From: Terriglobia bacterium
GTDB taxonomy: Bacteria > Acidobacteriota > Terriglobia > Terriglobales > Acidobacteriaceae
Direction: 5' to 3'
Length of the DNA stretch: 64,000 bases
Assembly: GCA_021324365.1 (NCBI GenBank)
Contig: JAJPJE010000068.1
Location: 29,709-93,708, forward strand
Both the position numbers and the translations under genes were made by a program. Below the pieces are notes generated by a model. It was not told where the DNA came from, did no database searches, and saw only the letters and a program-made list of their open reading frames with translations. Positions 27,493 through 37,193 of the stretch are shown one piece after another. Positions within the stretch are counted from its first letter, which is position 1. Each line of letters starts with the position of its first letter.

Positions 27493-28065
27493 TTACACTT
27501 CGCGTTCTACCAGCAAGACTTTTTCAGTATGATCGGTCTCGTTCAGCTTTACTTCAATAATCTCGCGATCCGTGGTCTGAATGTATCGACCAACGAACGC
27601 CGCCTCGATGGGTAGTTCGCGGTGCCCGCGATCGATCAGCGTGAGCAATTGCACACGCTGAGGGCGCCCATGATCGAACAGCGCATCCAGCGCCGCCCGC
27701 GTCGTGCGGCCGGTGTACAGCACATCATCTACGAGGATGACGTGCATGCCTTTAATGTTCGCACCCAGGTCTCCTGCACGCACTTCAGGCTTTGGTCCTA
27801 CCGTGGTGAGATCGTCGCGGTACAAGGTGATATCCAGCGTCCCAACGGGGACTTTCTTGTTCTCGATTCGCTCGATCACGCGTGCCAGTCTCTCTGCGAG
27901 CGGTACCCCTCGACGTCGTATTCCGACCAGGACCAGCTTTTCCGTGCCGTTGTTCTTCTCGATGATTTCGTGTGCCAGTCGAACCAGGGTACGTTCGATC
28001 TCGGAAGCCGACATCAACTGCGCTTTCTGGCGCAGGTTGGCAGTCGCGGAGAGTTTTGCGGTCAT
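27493..28065 (-). CDS. pyrR: PyrR bifunctional pyrimidine regulator/uracil phosphoribosyltransferase
   Basis: 190 residues from ATG 28065; a longer open frame upstream overlaps a terminator and is not coding. PRPP-binding loop VILVDDVLYTGRTTRAALDAL and the PyrR-type segments LVLVGIRRRGVPLAERLA and DITLYRDDL are clear. In Bacillus PyrR binds pyr mRNA and promotes attenuation; here it heads the pyrR-B-C cluster, so autoregulation is likely, but no clear PyrR-binding leader is resolved in the 65 bases ahead of it. Confidence 0.95.
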   Translation of the reverse strand: MTAKLSATANLRQKAQLMSASEIERTLVRLAHEIIEKNNGTEKLVLVGIRRRGVPLAERLARVIERIENKKVPVGTLDITLYRDDLTTVGPKPEVRAGDLGANIKGMHVILVDDVLYTGRTTRAALDALFDHGRPQRVQLLTLIDRGHRELPIEAAFVGRYIQTTDREIIEVKLNETDHTEKVLLVEREV

Positions 28066-28130
28066 CAGCCGCATCATAAAAGCTTGCAACAGCACCCGGC
28101 AAGTTTGGTTACGCGTAGAAAATCGTACCG

Positions 28131-28161
28131 CAAAAAAACAAGCCGCCCGTTGGGGCGGCTT
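28131..28161 (-). terminator. Rho-independent terminator after the OmpH-like gene
   Basis: Read on the minus strand: AGCCGCCC, a 4-base loop, GGGCGGCT, then a T-run (A7 at 28133-28139 on the plus strand). It separates the OmpH-like gene from pyrR. Confidence 0.85.
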
Positions 28162-28183
28162 ATCGTCCATTCCGTCGCGATTA

Positions 28184-28855
28184 CTATTTCGGACTTGTTG
28201 CCGAAGGAGCAGCCGGCTTCGGATTCGAAGACGCGGTCGCTGGACGCGCGGGCGGCGCCGCCACCGGAGAAGCGGCGTTGTAGGCAGCCGCCACCTGTTG
28301 CGTGACATCGACGTTCGGCTGCGCCCACAAAATCGGATTCTGCGGCCCCGAAACGTCGATAATCATGCTGAATCCATTCGCCTTCGCGTACTTGTCGAGC
28401 GTTTCCATCAGCTTGGTTCCGACGCGGTTTACCAGTTCCTGTTGCTGACCTTGATAATCGTTCTGCGCGTCTTCGGCCTGGCGCTGCAAGGTTTTGCGCT
28501 TCGTTTCGATGCTCTTGACCAGGTTATTGCGGGCCTCGTCATTGAGCTTTGAGCCTTGGCTGTCCAGTTGTTTCTGCAAATCTTCCACTTCTTTGTTCAG
28601 GCTCTGTAATTCCACACGCTTGGGGTCAAATTTCTTTTCCAGGGCATCAATATCGCGCTTGCCTTCGTTCGTCAGCGCAATCGCCTGCTGGATGTTAATG
28701 ATCCCGATCTTGGTGGCCCCCGCCGGCGCAGAGGCGACCGGAGCAGCGGCAGATCCGCCGGGTGTAGGTGCTGAAGGAACCGATCCTGTCTGGGCCAATG
28801 CAGCTGAACACAGGAATGCCAGGGGTAAAGCAGAACGTACGAGAGTGCTTTTCAT
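28184..28855 (-). CDS. OmpH/Skp-like periplasmic chaperone
   Basis: 223 residues. Signal peptide (LVRSALPLAFLCSAALAQ), a Pro/Ala linker, then the Skp/OmpH pattern: KIGIINIQQAIALTNEGKRD, a long charged coiled-coil (KFDPKRVELQSLNKEVEDLQ onward), and the C-terminal strand MIIDVSG with ILWAQPNVDVTQQV. Skp chaperones guide outer-membrane proteins across the periplasm as trimers with coiled-coil tentacles. The Pro/Ala-rich tail (about 200-223) is longer than in E. coli Skp. Followed by a strong terminator. Confidence 0.88.
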   Translation of the reverse strand: MKSTLVRSALPLAFLCSAALAQTGSVPSAPTPGGSAAAPVASAPAGATKIGIINIQQAIALTNEGKRDIDALEKKFDPKRVELQSLNKEVEDLQKQLDSQGSKLNDEARNNLVKSIETKRKTLQRQAEDAQNDYQGQQQELVNRVGTKLMETLDKYAKANGFSMIIDVSGPQNPILWAQPNVDVTQQVAAAYNAASPVAAPPARPATASSNPKPAAPSATSPK

Positions 28856-29066
28856 TGGATGTTTCGTGGACTCCTTGGAAAATCCTTCCGGGAACGCCTC
28901 ACGTCGTGAGGTTCGTTCGCGATTCGCGATGAATCTCTATATGCGGAATGGCCGTTTTATTATAGGTGTGCAGTTGGAACAGCGTCAAACTGCTACCCGG
29001 CTACCTCGACTGGAGCGCAACCGCCCAGATTGCTACCAGTTACAAACGCCTAAACACCCTTCTCCG

Positions 29067-29786
29067 CTAGTCCGTTCGGTGGAAGTGGTGTGCGATATCC
29101 GGCCAGAATTCCCGAAAGACATTGGTCAGAGCGTCGCGTCCAACGGCATATCCATACTTCGTCATGAATTCGCCCGCAGTGCGGTCTGAACTTGGATAGT
29201 AGGTGAGCGAGATAGCCTGGGACATCCCGCGCCCGAAAACCTCGGACGCATTGAAAGTATTATGCCCCTGATAGTTCGGTGTGATCAGCACCCGTGAAGC
29301 CGAATAGATGCTGCGTTTCCAGAATCCGCCCCGGCCTTTCGCGTAATACCGCTCATCTTCGTGCAGAATGGTGGGCAATAAAAACACCACCATGTAATTG
29401 CCATCAGTCTTGTCGACTAAGCCGCGCCAGTAGTATTCACTGAATCCCCCGACGCCTTTGCCCAGTTGCGGATGTGCATTCGTTCCTTCCGCCATAAGTG
29501 ACGTGATGCCTACGAAAGCAAATGATGAGTAGTCGAAACTATTCTGGGTAGCAATCTTGAACGCCTGCTTCGCTGTCGGTGGCGGAGGAATTTCTCCCGC
29601 GCTCACAGCGCGGTAGTTAGGCATAACGCCGAGAATGCGTTTCGGTTGTGGCTGCGGTCTCGGAGCCGGAGCCGATGCTTGTGAATCCGCAGACAATGTC
29701 TGCGATGGGGCAGGGGCTGCCGGCGGTTGTTGGGCAAAAACCGACACAGCGAATAGGGAGATTCCAGCAAGAACTGCCGAATGCAA
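29067..29786 (-). CDS. Exported conserved hypothetical protein
   Basis: About 239 residues from TTG 29786, chosen because GGAGG sits 6 bases upstream and the product then begins with a clean signal peptide (HSAVLAGISLFAVSVFA). A Pro/Gln/Ala-rich linker follows, then a compact domain with phrases GVGGFSEYYWRGLVDK, HEDERYYAKGRGGFWKR and NASEVFGRGMSQAIS. I recognise the pattern as common in acidobacterial genomes but know no function. No membrane anchor after the signal, so periplasmic or outer-membrane associated. Confidence 0.7.
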   Translation of the reverse strand: MHSAVLAGISLFAVSVFAQQPPAAPAPSQTLSADSQASAPAPRPQPQPKRILGVMPNYRAVSAGEIPPPPTAKQAFKIATQNSFDYSSFAFVGITSLMAEGTNAHPQLGKGVGGFSEYYWRGLVDKTDGNYMVVFLLPTILHEDERYYAKGRGGFWKRSIYSASRVLITPNYQGHNTFNASEVFGRGMSQAISLTYYPSSDRTAGEFMTKYGYAVGRDALTNVFREFWPDIAHHFHRTD

Positions 29787-29988
29787 ACAGATCCTCCAGA
29801 TCAGCAATGATTGTAAACAATGTATCGGCTAGACGCAGACGCAACCAAGCGGATTACAAAATAGGTGATGACACTGCACCAAACATGCAACCTGTAGTCC
29901 TAAGCAAGCCTTGACCAGTCTTACTGGTATGCCTTTCTACGCTATTAGCGAAAGCCGCGTCGCTGCCATTCGGTCATAAGTTCGGCTG

Positions 29989-31977
29989 CTACAATCTTGC
30001 CGCCTTTGTTTCGATCAACTGCTTCAGTCGAGTAATGAATTCCGTCAGCGCGACCGTCTCGGTCTTTTCCGTCCCGCGGGTGCGAATGTTTACCTGGTTG
30101 GCTTCGGCTTCCTTGTCGCCGACGACCAGCATGAACGGTACCTTCTGCAGCGCGTGTTCGCGGATCTTCGCATTCATCTTTTCATTACGTGCATCAACCT
30201 CTACGCGTACACCAATTGCCTTGAGTTGCTCGGCAACTTTATTTGCGTACTCGACGTGGCGCTCGGCAATCGGAATAAGTACTACCTGCACCGGCGAGAG
30301 CCACACCGGGAATGAGCCCGCATAATGCTCGATCAGGACTCCAAAGAAGCGTTCGACGGAGCCATACAGTGCGCGATGCACCATCACCGGCTCATGGCGC
30401 TGGCCATCTTCGCCGACGTACTCCAGTCCGAACCTGGTGGGCAGATTGAAATCGAACTGCACAGTCGAAAGCTGCCATAAGCGTCCTATCGCATCCACCA
30501 GCTTGATGTCGATCTTTGGACCATAAAACGCCGCTTCGCCGGGAATCGTCTTGTAGGGGATGCCGCGCCTATCCAGCACTTTCTCGAGCGAGTGCTGCGC
30601 CATTTCCCATTGCTCAGCTTTTCCCGCATAGTGCTTCTGGTCGTTTGGATCCCAGGTCGAAAGCTCAACCTGAAATTTTTCAAATCCATAGGCATTCAGC
30701 ACGGCGATGGCAAAATCGACGCAGCCGCCAATCTCATCTTCTACCTGGTCACGAGTACAGAAGATGTGGGCATCATCTTGCGTAAACCCGCGTACGCGCA
30801 GCAGTCCATGCATCACACCCGAGCGTTCGTATCGATACACCGTGCCCAGTTCACCCAGTCGCACCGGTAGATCGCGGTATGACTTAAGCGAATCCTTGTA
30901 AATCAGGATGTGGAACGGGCAGTTCATCGGTTTCAGCCGGTACTCGGCGTCGTCGAGTTCCATGGTGTCGAACATGTTTTCGGCGTAGAAGCCCTCATGC
31001 CCGCTGGTTTGCCAAAGCTGGCGACGCGCCACGTGTGGCGTGTAGACGAGCGAATAGCCTCGCTTCAGGTACTCGTCGCGCATCCAGTCTTCCATCAGCT
31101 TTCGCATGATGCCGCCCTTCGGATGCCAGAAGATCAGCCCCGGGCCGGCCAGTTCCTGGATCGAAAACAGATCCAGCTGTTGCCCCAGCACCCGGTGGTC
31201 CCGCTTCTTCGCTTCTTCGATCTGGTGCAGGTAGTCGTCCAGCTCTTTCTTCGAATAAAAGGACGTCCCGTAAATCCGCTGCAGCTGCGGATTCTTCTCG
31301 TCGCCCAGCCAGTACGCGCCGGCGATGTTCAGCAGCTTGAAGGCCTTGATTCGACCGGTGGAAGGAATGTGCGGACCGCGGCAGAAGTCGACGAATTTTC
31401 CCGTTTTATAGAGCGATACCGGCTCGCCGTTTTCAGTGAACTGCTCGATAAAGTGGCACTTCATGAAGTCGCCTTCGGATTTGAAGCGATCGAGCGCCTG
31501 CTCGCGCGGAATGAATTCCCGCGCGTAGGATTCGTCTTTCTGTACCAATTCCTGCATCTTCTTTTCGATTTTCTCCAGGTCCTCGGGCGTGAACGGCGTA
31601 GGGCGATAGAAGTCGTAAAAGAATCCGCTCTCGGTTGCCGGACCATGCCCCAGCTTCGTCTCGGGGAATAGTTCCAGCACAGCCGCCGCCATCAGGTGCG
31701 CCGACGAGTGCCGAAAAACGTGAAGCGCTTCAGGATCTTTCTGGGTCAGGATACGAACCTGGGCATCCTGCTCGAGCGGACGCGTCAGATCGACCAGCTT
31801 GGCTTCGTCACCATTTTTTCCGTGATCGCCATTCGAGCTGAAAGGGGCGACCTGAGCCACCAGCGCCGCCTCCGCCAGTCGCGGAGAAATGTTTTTCGCA
31901 ATATCCAAGGGCGTCGTGCCTTTGGGCACTTCCTGCACGCTATTGTCAGGGAGCTTTACACGAATTACGTCGGGCAT
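29989..31977 (-). CDS. thrS: Threonyl-tRNA synthetase
   Basis: 662 residues. Class II synthetase charging tRNA-Thr; two cognate tRNA-Thr genes lie near the right end. Domains in order: TGS (1-65), editing domain with HSSAHLMAAAV (His pair), catalytic core with the zinc ligand Cys in RLKPMNCPFHI, and motif 2 RYERSGVMHGLLRVRGFTQDDAH, anticodon-binding C-terminus (PVQVVLIPIAERHVEYA). Full length. The 181 bases upstream show no T-box; a CAGATTAACGCTGA repeat tract lies there. Confidence 0.97.
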   Translation of the reverse strand: MPDVIRVKLPDNSVQEVPKGTTPLDIAKNISPRLAEAALVAQVAPFSSNGDHGKNGDEAKLVDLTRPLEQDAQVRILTQKDPEALHVFRHSSAHLMAAAVLELFPETKLGHGPATESGFFYDFYRPTPFTPEDLEKIEKKMQELVQKDESYAREFIPREQALDRFKSEGDFMKCHFIEQFTENGEPVSLYKTGKFVDFCRGPHIPSTGRIKAFKLLNIAGAYWLGDEKNPQLQRIYGTSFYSKKELDDYLHQIEEAKKRDHRVLGQQLDLFSIQELAGPGLIFWHPKGGIMRKLMEDWMRDEYLKRGYSLVYTPHVARRQLWQTSGHEGFYAENMFDTMELDDAEYRLKPMNCPFHILIYKDSLKSYRDLPVRLGELGTVYRYERSGVMHGLLRVRGFTQDDAHIFCTRDQVEDEIGGCVDFAIAVLNAYGFEKFQVELSTWDPNDQKHYAGKAEQWEMAQHSLEKVLDRRGIPYKTIPGEAAFYGPKIDIKLVDAIGRLWQLSTVQFDFNLPTRFGLEYVGEDGQRHEPVMVHRALYGSVERFFGVLIEHYAGSFPVWLSPVQVVLIPIAERHVEYANKVAEQLKAIGVRVEVDARNEKMNAKIREHALQKVPFMLVVGDKEAEANQVNIRTRGTEKTETVALTEFITRLKQLIETKAARL

Positions 31978-32158
31978 ATAAGCACCTATACGATTTCAGA
32001 ATCTTTGAGTGTAGCGTAAAAACCCGCAACAGATTAACGCTGAGTCTATCCTCGGTGGTGACGCTGATTAACTCAGATGGCTTTTTGCAAATCTGGAATT
32101 ATCAGCGTTTCGCTGAATCAATCTGCTGCCTTCTTCAGGAGAAAGGAATGAGCTGCGC

Positions 32159-32443
32159 CTAGGAGTGCGACTGCGGGCGCAGCCGGCGTGTTCGACGGAT
32201 TTCTACCGTCAGCATGGCGACGAAGCTGATTACCAGCACCATGGCAGCCAGAGGAATTGCCGCGAATCGATAGGCCATGGTCATATCCGGATGCACGCCG
32301 CGAAGTACCCCGTAAATCGCGCTCGCAAGGATGCCGCACAGCAATCCCACGGCAAACGCCAGCAGCGTAAATAACACCGTGAAGATTACCACACGCACCG
32401 CGATTCCGGCGGCAGTCCGGAAGATGTGTTTCTGTCTGTCCAC
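32159..32443 (-). CDS. Small two-helix membrane protein
   Basis: 94 residues from GTG 32443, with AAGGG 6 bases ahead and only 10 bases after the preceding gene's stop. Two hydrophobic helices (VRVVIFTVLFTLLAFAVGLL and FAAIPLAAMVLVISFVAML) are joined by a short loop; the tail is Arg-rich. No family recognised. Co-transcribed with the 84-residue membrane protein upstream. Confidence 0.65.
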   Translation of the reverse strand: MDRQKHIFRTAAGIAVRVVIFTVLFTLLAFAVGLLCGILASAIYGVLRGVHPDMTMAYRFAAIPLAAMVLVISFVAMLTVEIRRTRRLRPQSHS

Positions 32444-32453
32444 TAAGAGCCCT

Positions 32454-32708
32454 TCAATGCGTTACCAGCTTGTCCCTTCGCAAATGCCGCATCGCCAGCA
32501 GGAAAAAAACCACGAACAGCAACGCGCTCGCCGGCAGTCCGACAATCCTGAGAATGTGATCCGGATCCACGACCGCCGACTGCGTAAATACCACGCCATG
32601 GCGTGCCTCAACTCCGAGGACCGGGATCATGATCATCATCAGAAAAAAGAAGAATGTTCCGGTCCCGACCACGGCCAGCAGAGCACTTTTGATTGCATCC
32701 CTCAGCAT
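32454..32708 (-). CDS. Small two-helix membrane protein
   Basis: 84 residues from ATG 32708. Hydrophobic helices at about 8-30 (ALLAVVGTGTFFFFLMMIMI) and 56-72 (LPASALLFVVFFLLA). Similar two-helix topology to the next gene. No function can be assigned. Divergent from mnmG, 118 bases away. Confidence 0.65.
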   Translation of the reverse strand: MLRDAIKSALLAVVGTGTFFFFLMMIMIPVLGVEARHGVVFTQSAVVDPDHILRIVGLPASALLFVVFFLLAMRHLRRDKLVTH

Positions 32709-32826
32709 CGCTTCTATTGTAAATCGTTCTAGCCGCAGGGAGGGGCAAGTGCTTTGCGGCTGTTAAAATCAAGCTGAAGCGGCCGAGTGAGGAGCCGCGT
32801 CCGGAATTTTGCTGCACTCCTCAACA

Positions 32827-34923
32827 ATGACGAGCTTCAACGAACATTTCGACGTAGTCGTGGTCGGCGCCGGGCACGCGGGTTGCGAAGCCGCTATGGC
32901 TGCCGCGCGAATGGGCCTGAAGACTGCGCTGCTTACTCTGAATGTAGACCTCATCGCGCAGATGTCATGTAATCCGGCGGTGGGTGGTATCGCCAAGGGA
33001 CACCTGGTACGCGAAGTCGATGCCCTGGGCGGCATCATGGGCGAGGTTACGGATGCCGTCGGTATCCAGTTTCGCTTACTGAATACATCCCGCGGACCGG
33101 CGGTCTGGTCTCCACGAGCACAGTGCGACAAACAAGCATATCGGCTGAAGATGCGCGAGGTCTTGGAGTCGCAGTCGAATCTCAAAATCAAGCAGGCGGA
33201 AGTCGCCGATTTAATTCTGGAACCGTCAGGAATCAGTGCTTACGAACCAGCCAATGATGGTTCCTCCGACAACTCGCGTCTGCGCGCCCGCGGAATCGTT
33301 CTTCGTGACGGCCGGCGAATCGGCGCCGAAGCTGTAGTTATCACGACCGGCACATTCCTGAACGGCCTCATTCATTGTGGAGAGCAGCAGTATCCCGCGG
33401 GACGCAGTGGAGAGCCGCCGTCCCAATTGCTTGGCGAGTCGCTGCGACGCATCGGTTTCCGTGTGGTCCGTCTCAAGACAGGCACACCGCCGCGTCTCGA
33501 TGGCCGCACGATCGACTGGTCGCGCTTCACCTTGCAACGCGGGGATGAAGACCCCACGCCATTCAGCTTCCGCACGGAGCGAGTAGCTCATCACGATTCG
33601 CAGGTGCCGTGCTACATCGCGTTCACGACTGACGAAACACATCGTGTCATTCGTGAAAACGTAAACCGCTCGCCAATGTACAGCGGGCAGATCAAGTCCA
33701 TTGGCCCGCGGTATTGCCCTTCGATCGAAGACAAGATCGTCAAGTTTCCGGACAAGCTGACGCATCAGCTCTACCTCGAACCCGAGGGCTTGAGCACACA
33801 CGAGATCTACGTCAACGGCATGAGCACGTCACTTCCTGTCGATGTGCAACTGGCGATGATTGCGTCCATTCCCGGCCTCGAAAAAGCGGAGATGATGCGC
33901 CCGGGATATGCAATCGAATACGACTCTGTCGACCCCACCGAACTTACGCGAACACTGGAAACGAAGAAAATCGCGCGACTCTACCTGGCGGGCCAGATCA
34001 ACGGTACGAGCGGGTATGAGGAAGCTGCCTGCCAGGGAATCATGGCGGGCATCAACGCGACACTCGCGATCAGGCGCGAAGAACCGCTGGTGCTCGACCG
34101 CACCGAAGCGTATACGGCCATTCTGATCGATGACCTCATCAGCAAAGGCACCAATGAACCATACCGAATGTTCACGTCGCGAGCAGAATTCCGGTTGCAT
34201 CTCCGAATCGATAATGCCGACCGCCGGCTGACACCGCATGGACGTCGAGTAGGACTGATCTCCGACGCCGCCTGGGCAGGATATCTCGCGAAGCAGGAGC
34301 GTGCTGCGCAGTTGAAGCAGGTGCTGGGAAACACGAAACTCACGCGCGAGATGCTGGAAAAGATTGCCCCTGAGATTGAAGCACGGCTGATGGAGATCGG
34401 CTCGAACGGGGATGCTGAAGAAGATGAGGATGCAAAGTCCTCTCGCCCGCACGCGTTTGGTCCGCAATCGCTAACGCCACTTTTGGGCGTGCCACTAGCC
34501 CAGGCTCTCCGTCGTCCTGAGATCGTGATTGAGAATCTAACGCCGGTTCTTCGCGAATTGCTTCCTGCACTGTTCAGTCAGAATTCCTCCGCATCGTCTA
34601 CCGCGAAACTCTCATCCGCCCTTCGCAACGAGCTGAAATCCGTGGAGACGGAGATCAAATATGCCGGTTATCTCGATCAGCAGCAAAAGTCTATCGAGCG
34701 GCTGAAGAAATCCGAGCAGCGTACCATCCCCGAATGGTTCGATTACTCGCGCGTCAGCGGCCTCTCGCGCGAAATGAAAGAGAAGCTGCAGCATGTTCGG
34801 CCACAGACGTTAGGACAAGCCAGCCGCATTCCGGGAGTTACACCGGCGGCGGTCTCGCTGGTGAACGTCTACAACGAAATCCAGGCTCGCCAAATGCAGC
34901 AGGCGCAGACGCTGACTTCGTAG
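32827..34923 (+). CDS. mnmG: MnmG, tRNA wobble-uridine carboxymethylaminomethyl-modifying enzyme
   Basis: About 698 residues. FAD protein that with MnmE installs carboxymethylaminomethyl at U34 of several tRNAs. FAD motif [20 protein letters not shown], conserved cysteine region [13 protein letters not shown], and the C-terminal tail with YAGYLDQQ and the [12 protein letters not shown] helix are all typical. ATG 32827 (MTSFNEHFD) preferred to TTG 32809. An insertion of about 30 acidic/hydrophobic residues ([19 protein letters not shown] region) interrupts the C-terminal domain and may be lineage specific. Confidence 0.96.
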   Translation: MTSFNEHFDVVVVGAGHAGCEAAMAAARMGLKTALLTLNVDLIAQMSCNPAVGGIAKGHLVREVDALGGIMGEVTDAVGIQFRLLNTSRGPAVWSPRAQCDKQAYRLKMREVLESQSNLKIKQAEVADLILEPSGISAYEPANDGSSDNSRLRARGIVLRDGRRIGAEAVVITTGTFLNGLIHCGEQQYPAGRSGEPPSQLLGESLRRIGFRVVRLKTGTPPRLDGRTIDWSRFTLQRGDEDPTPFSFRTERVAHHDSQVPCYIAFTTDETHRVIRENVNRSPMYSGQIKSIGPRYCPSIEDKIVKFPDKLTHQLYLEPEGLSTHEIYVNGMSTSLPVDVQLAMIASIPGLEKAEMMRPGYAIEYDSVDPTELTRTLETKKIARLYLAGQINGTSGYEEAACQGIMAGINATLAIRREEPLVLDRTEAYTAILIDDLISKGTNEPYRMFTSRAEFRLHLRIDNADRRLTPHGRRVGLISDAAWAGYLAKQERAAQLKQVLGNTKLTREMLEKIAPEIEARLMEIGSNGDAEEDEDAKSSRPHAFGPQSLTPLLGVPLAQALRRPEIVIENLTPVLRELLPALFSQNSSASSTAKLSSALRNELKSVETEIKYAGYLDQQQKSIERLKKSEQRTIPEWFDYSRVSGLSREMKEKLQHVRPQTLGQASRIPGVTPAAVSLVNVYNEIQARQMQQAQTLTS

Positions 34924-34980
34924 CACAAAGTGTCGCTGGTAGCTGTTTAGGTCTGCGGCACTCATTCGCGATAATGAACC

Positions 34981-35826
34981 ATGTCTGATTCGGCGACCAC
35001 ACAAGCTCCCGACTGGAATTCCTTTGCACGCAAACAAGCGCACGAGCGCTTTCGCAAGCAGTCCGCCATTATGGGCAGCGAACTCACGCGACTTATCGTT
35101 CGCCAAGCCGACGTCCACCCGAACATGCAGGTACTCGACGTTGCCTGCGGTAGCGGCGAACCTGCGATTTCAATTGCAGCGCAGATGAACGGAACGGGTC
35201 AGGTAGTTGGAACCGACATCTCCACTGAGCCGCTTGCCGTCGCTCGAGACCGGGCACAACAGCGAGGGCTGACGAACTTGCAGTTCCAGGAGGCTGATGT
35301 AGCGAAACTTCCATTAGCCAATGAGAGTTTCGATCGGGTCACCTGCCGGCTGGGATTGATGTATTTCGCTGACGTACCCCGATCACTCGCAGAAATTCGC
35401 CGCGTGCTTCGCCCTGAAGGCCGCTTTACCGCAGCGACTTGGGGTCCGATATCTCAACCCTATTTCGAAATTACCGTAGGCACAATCCTGCGGTTCATGC
35501 CTTACCTGTCCATTCCAGAAGCAGCTCACATGATCTTTCGCTTTGGAGATCCAGACACGGTCCGTCGCGCGCTGCAGTCTCTCGGATTCGCGGACGTTCA
35601 TTCGGAACTGCGGACCGTAGCTTGGAACTGGGAGGGCTCTCCGCAAGAATTATGGCAATACTTTCAGGCCGTAACGGTACCTTTTGCAGCGCTGTTTCAG
35701 GCCATACCAGCAGGGCGCAAGGCTGAAATCGACCGCGCAGTCGAAATGGGGATTGCTCGCCTGTTCGACGGCACACGCGTTCGCATCGATGCTCAATTCA
35801 CACTGGCAACAGCTGTAAAAGGCTAA
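34981..35826 (+). CDS. Class I SAM-dependent methyltransferase (UbiE-like)
   Basis: 281 residues. SAM-binding motif I VLDVACGSGEPAISIA, motif II with GTDIS, then EADVAKLPLANESFD and the RRVLRPEGRF motif of UbiE/COQ5-type methyltransferases. The methyl acceptor is unknown. It sits 57 bases after mnmG where many bacteria have rsmG, but this is not RsmG. Not followed by other quinone or biosynthesis genes, so substrate is open. Confidence 0.83.
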   Translation: MSDSATTQAPDWNSFARKQAHERFRKQSAIMGSELTRLIVRQADVHPNMQVLDVACGSGEPAISIAAQMNGTGQVVGTDISTEPLAVARDRAQQRGLTNLQFQEADVAKLPLANESFDRVTCRLGLMYFADVPRSLAEIRRVLRPEGRFTAATWGPISQPYFEITVGTILRFMPYLSIPEAAHMIFRFGDPDTVRRALQSLGFADVHSELRTVAWNWEGSPQELWQYFQAVTVPFAALFQAIPAGRKAEIDRAVEMGIARLFDGTRVRIDAQFTLATAVKG

Positions 35827-35876
35827 GTTGGGGTGGTGAACAGAAGGTCGGCGTCTTTCTGTGTTGCTCGGATTTC

Positions 35877-36260
35877 TTAGCAGGCCTCAACCAAAGCGTT
35901 CACTCGTGCGAGGAAGTACTCTTCCCCTTCGCGCGTCCATATGAACTGGTGTTCGCGCAGCGGAGGAATGGGCTTTGTCGGATCTACAAGACTCGCGATC
36001 GGCGTCGTTGGGTTTGCGGCCTGCAAATCCCGGCACAACTCCTGCGAAAGTGCGGGGTGTCGTCGGGCAATCAGGATCAAGTCGTACGTTCGCGTCCTGC
36101 TCAGGCTCAGTGCGCAGCGGCACGAATACGTGCAATCGACTTCAAAGCCATGATGCAGCAGTGGGTCCACATGCTCCTGAAGCGGGAACAAGCGGTCGGC
36201 AACCAAGAGCACACGCTTGGCCTTGTGTAAAGAAGAGGGCAGGGTCGTCCGTGAAGTCAT
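35877..36260 (-). CDS. Degenerate receiver-domain protein
   Basis: 127 residues with the fold pattern of a response-regulator receiver: an early strand KRVLLVADRLFPLQEH, then YDLILIARRHPALS, and a late FIWTREGEE strand. In a normal receiver the strand reads DLxLLD; here the phospho-acceptor Asp position reads Ala (DLILIA), so it cannot be phosphorylated there in the usual way. Could act as a constitutive or protein-binding pseudo-receiver. No output domain. Lies antisense between the methyltransferase and deacetylase genes. Confidence 0.65.
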   Translation of the reverse strand: MTSRTTLPSSLHKAKRVLLVADRLFPLQEHVDPLLHHGFEVDCTYSCRCALSLSRTRTYDLILIARRHPALSQELCRDLQAANPTTPIASLVDPTKPIPPLREHQFIWTREGEEYFLARVNALVEAC

Positions 36261-36392
36261 TTCGGATCCTCTCGTCTAGTGGCGGAGACGGTGGTCCTCG
36301 GGGGAAATCTTTCTCCGAAGTATATGCGGGATTTTTCAGAAATCAAGTGTGAGTTTCCGAATTTTGCTCCGCCAGATAGAATTCTCGCCAGA

Positions 36393-37127
36393 ATGCTCAG
36401 TTGGTTCATCGCCGCAGGAGGTGTGGCAGGGGCGGTTACTGCTGGTTACCACACCATGGCACCGCATTCACAGTTGTACGGTCGAACCTTCACGCGGGGA
36501 GCTAGGGGTGATCGCGAGCTCGCGCTCACCTTCGATGACGGTCCCAACGATCCGTACACATTAGATCTCCTTGAAGTACTTGCAAAGCATGCGGTTAAGG
36601 CAACTTTCTTCATGATTGGGCGGTATGTCCGGCAGCATCCGGAGATCGCCTCAGCAGTAGCGCGAGCGGGGCATGTCGTCGGTAATCACACCTTCACTCA
36701 TCCCAACTTGATCTTCCGGAACCGATCGCAGGTTCGAGCCGAAATCACCTCCTGCGAGCAGGTGCTCGAGGACGCGCTCGGCAACGCTCATGTTCCGCTG
36801 TTCCGTCCACCCTGGGGAGCGCGGACACCCTTTGTTCTTCAAACCGCGCGAATGATGGGAATGACTCCCGTGATGTGGACCGTTACCGGCTACGACTGGA
36901 GTGCCGGCTCCGCTGCCGATATCGCGCGTGAAGTTGGGCGGCAAATACTGGGCGGTGACGTCATCTTGCTACACGACGGCGGGCATAAGCATATGGGAGT
37001 AGATCGCTCGTTCACCGTACAGGCCGTCGACAACTTGTTGCGACGGTACAAGGCAGAGGGCTACCAGTTCCGGACGATCCCCGAGATGATGCGGTCGCAA
37101 GCCGTTTCGCGGCCAACAACTGTTTGA
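36393..37127 (+). CDS. Polysaccharide deacetylase (NodB homology)
   Basis: About 244 residues from ATG 36393 (a GTG 114 bases earlier is in frame but not needed). N-terminal hydrophobic segment (IAAGGVAGAVTAGYH) suggests export or a membrane anchor. NodB motifs: TFDDG with Asp48/Asp49, HTFTHP (His99 and His103 as metal ligands), RPPWG (about 138-142), and a late LLHDGG (motif 5). Likely de-N-acetylates a cell-wall or exopolysaccharide sugar. Substrate not predictable. Confidence 0.9.
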   Translation: MLSWFIAAGGVAGAVTAGYHTMAPHSQLYGRTFTRGARGDRELALTFDDGPNDPYTLDLLEVLAKHAVKATFFMIGRYVRQHPEIASAVARAGHVVGNHTFTHPNLIFRNRSQVRAEITSCEQVLEDALGNAHVPLFRPPWGARTPFVLQTARMMGMTPVMWTVTGYDWSAGSAADIAREVGRQILGGDVILLHDGGHKHMGVDRSFTVQAVDNLLRRYKAEGYQFRTIPEMMRSQAVSRPTTV

Positions 37128-37193
37128 CGCAGCAGCTCACCATACCTACAATCTCTGATTCCTACCGCAAGCACGTCCAATTGGAGCAAGCAG

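Noticed and set aside
28066..28308. N-terminal extension of the pyrR reading frame
   Set aside because: The extension crosses the terminator of the upstream gene and is rich in Arg; the ATG at 28065 gives a normal PyrR.
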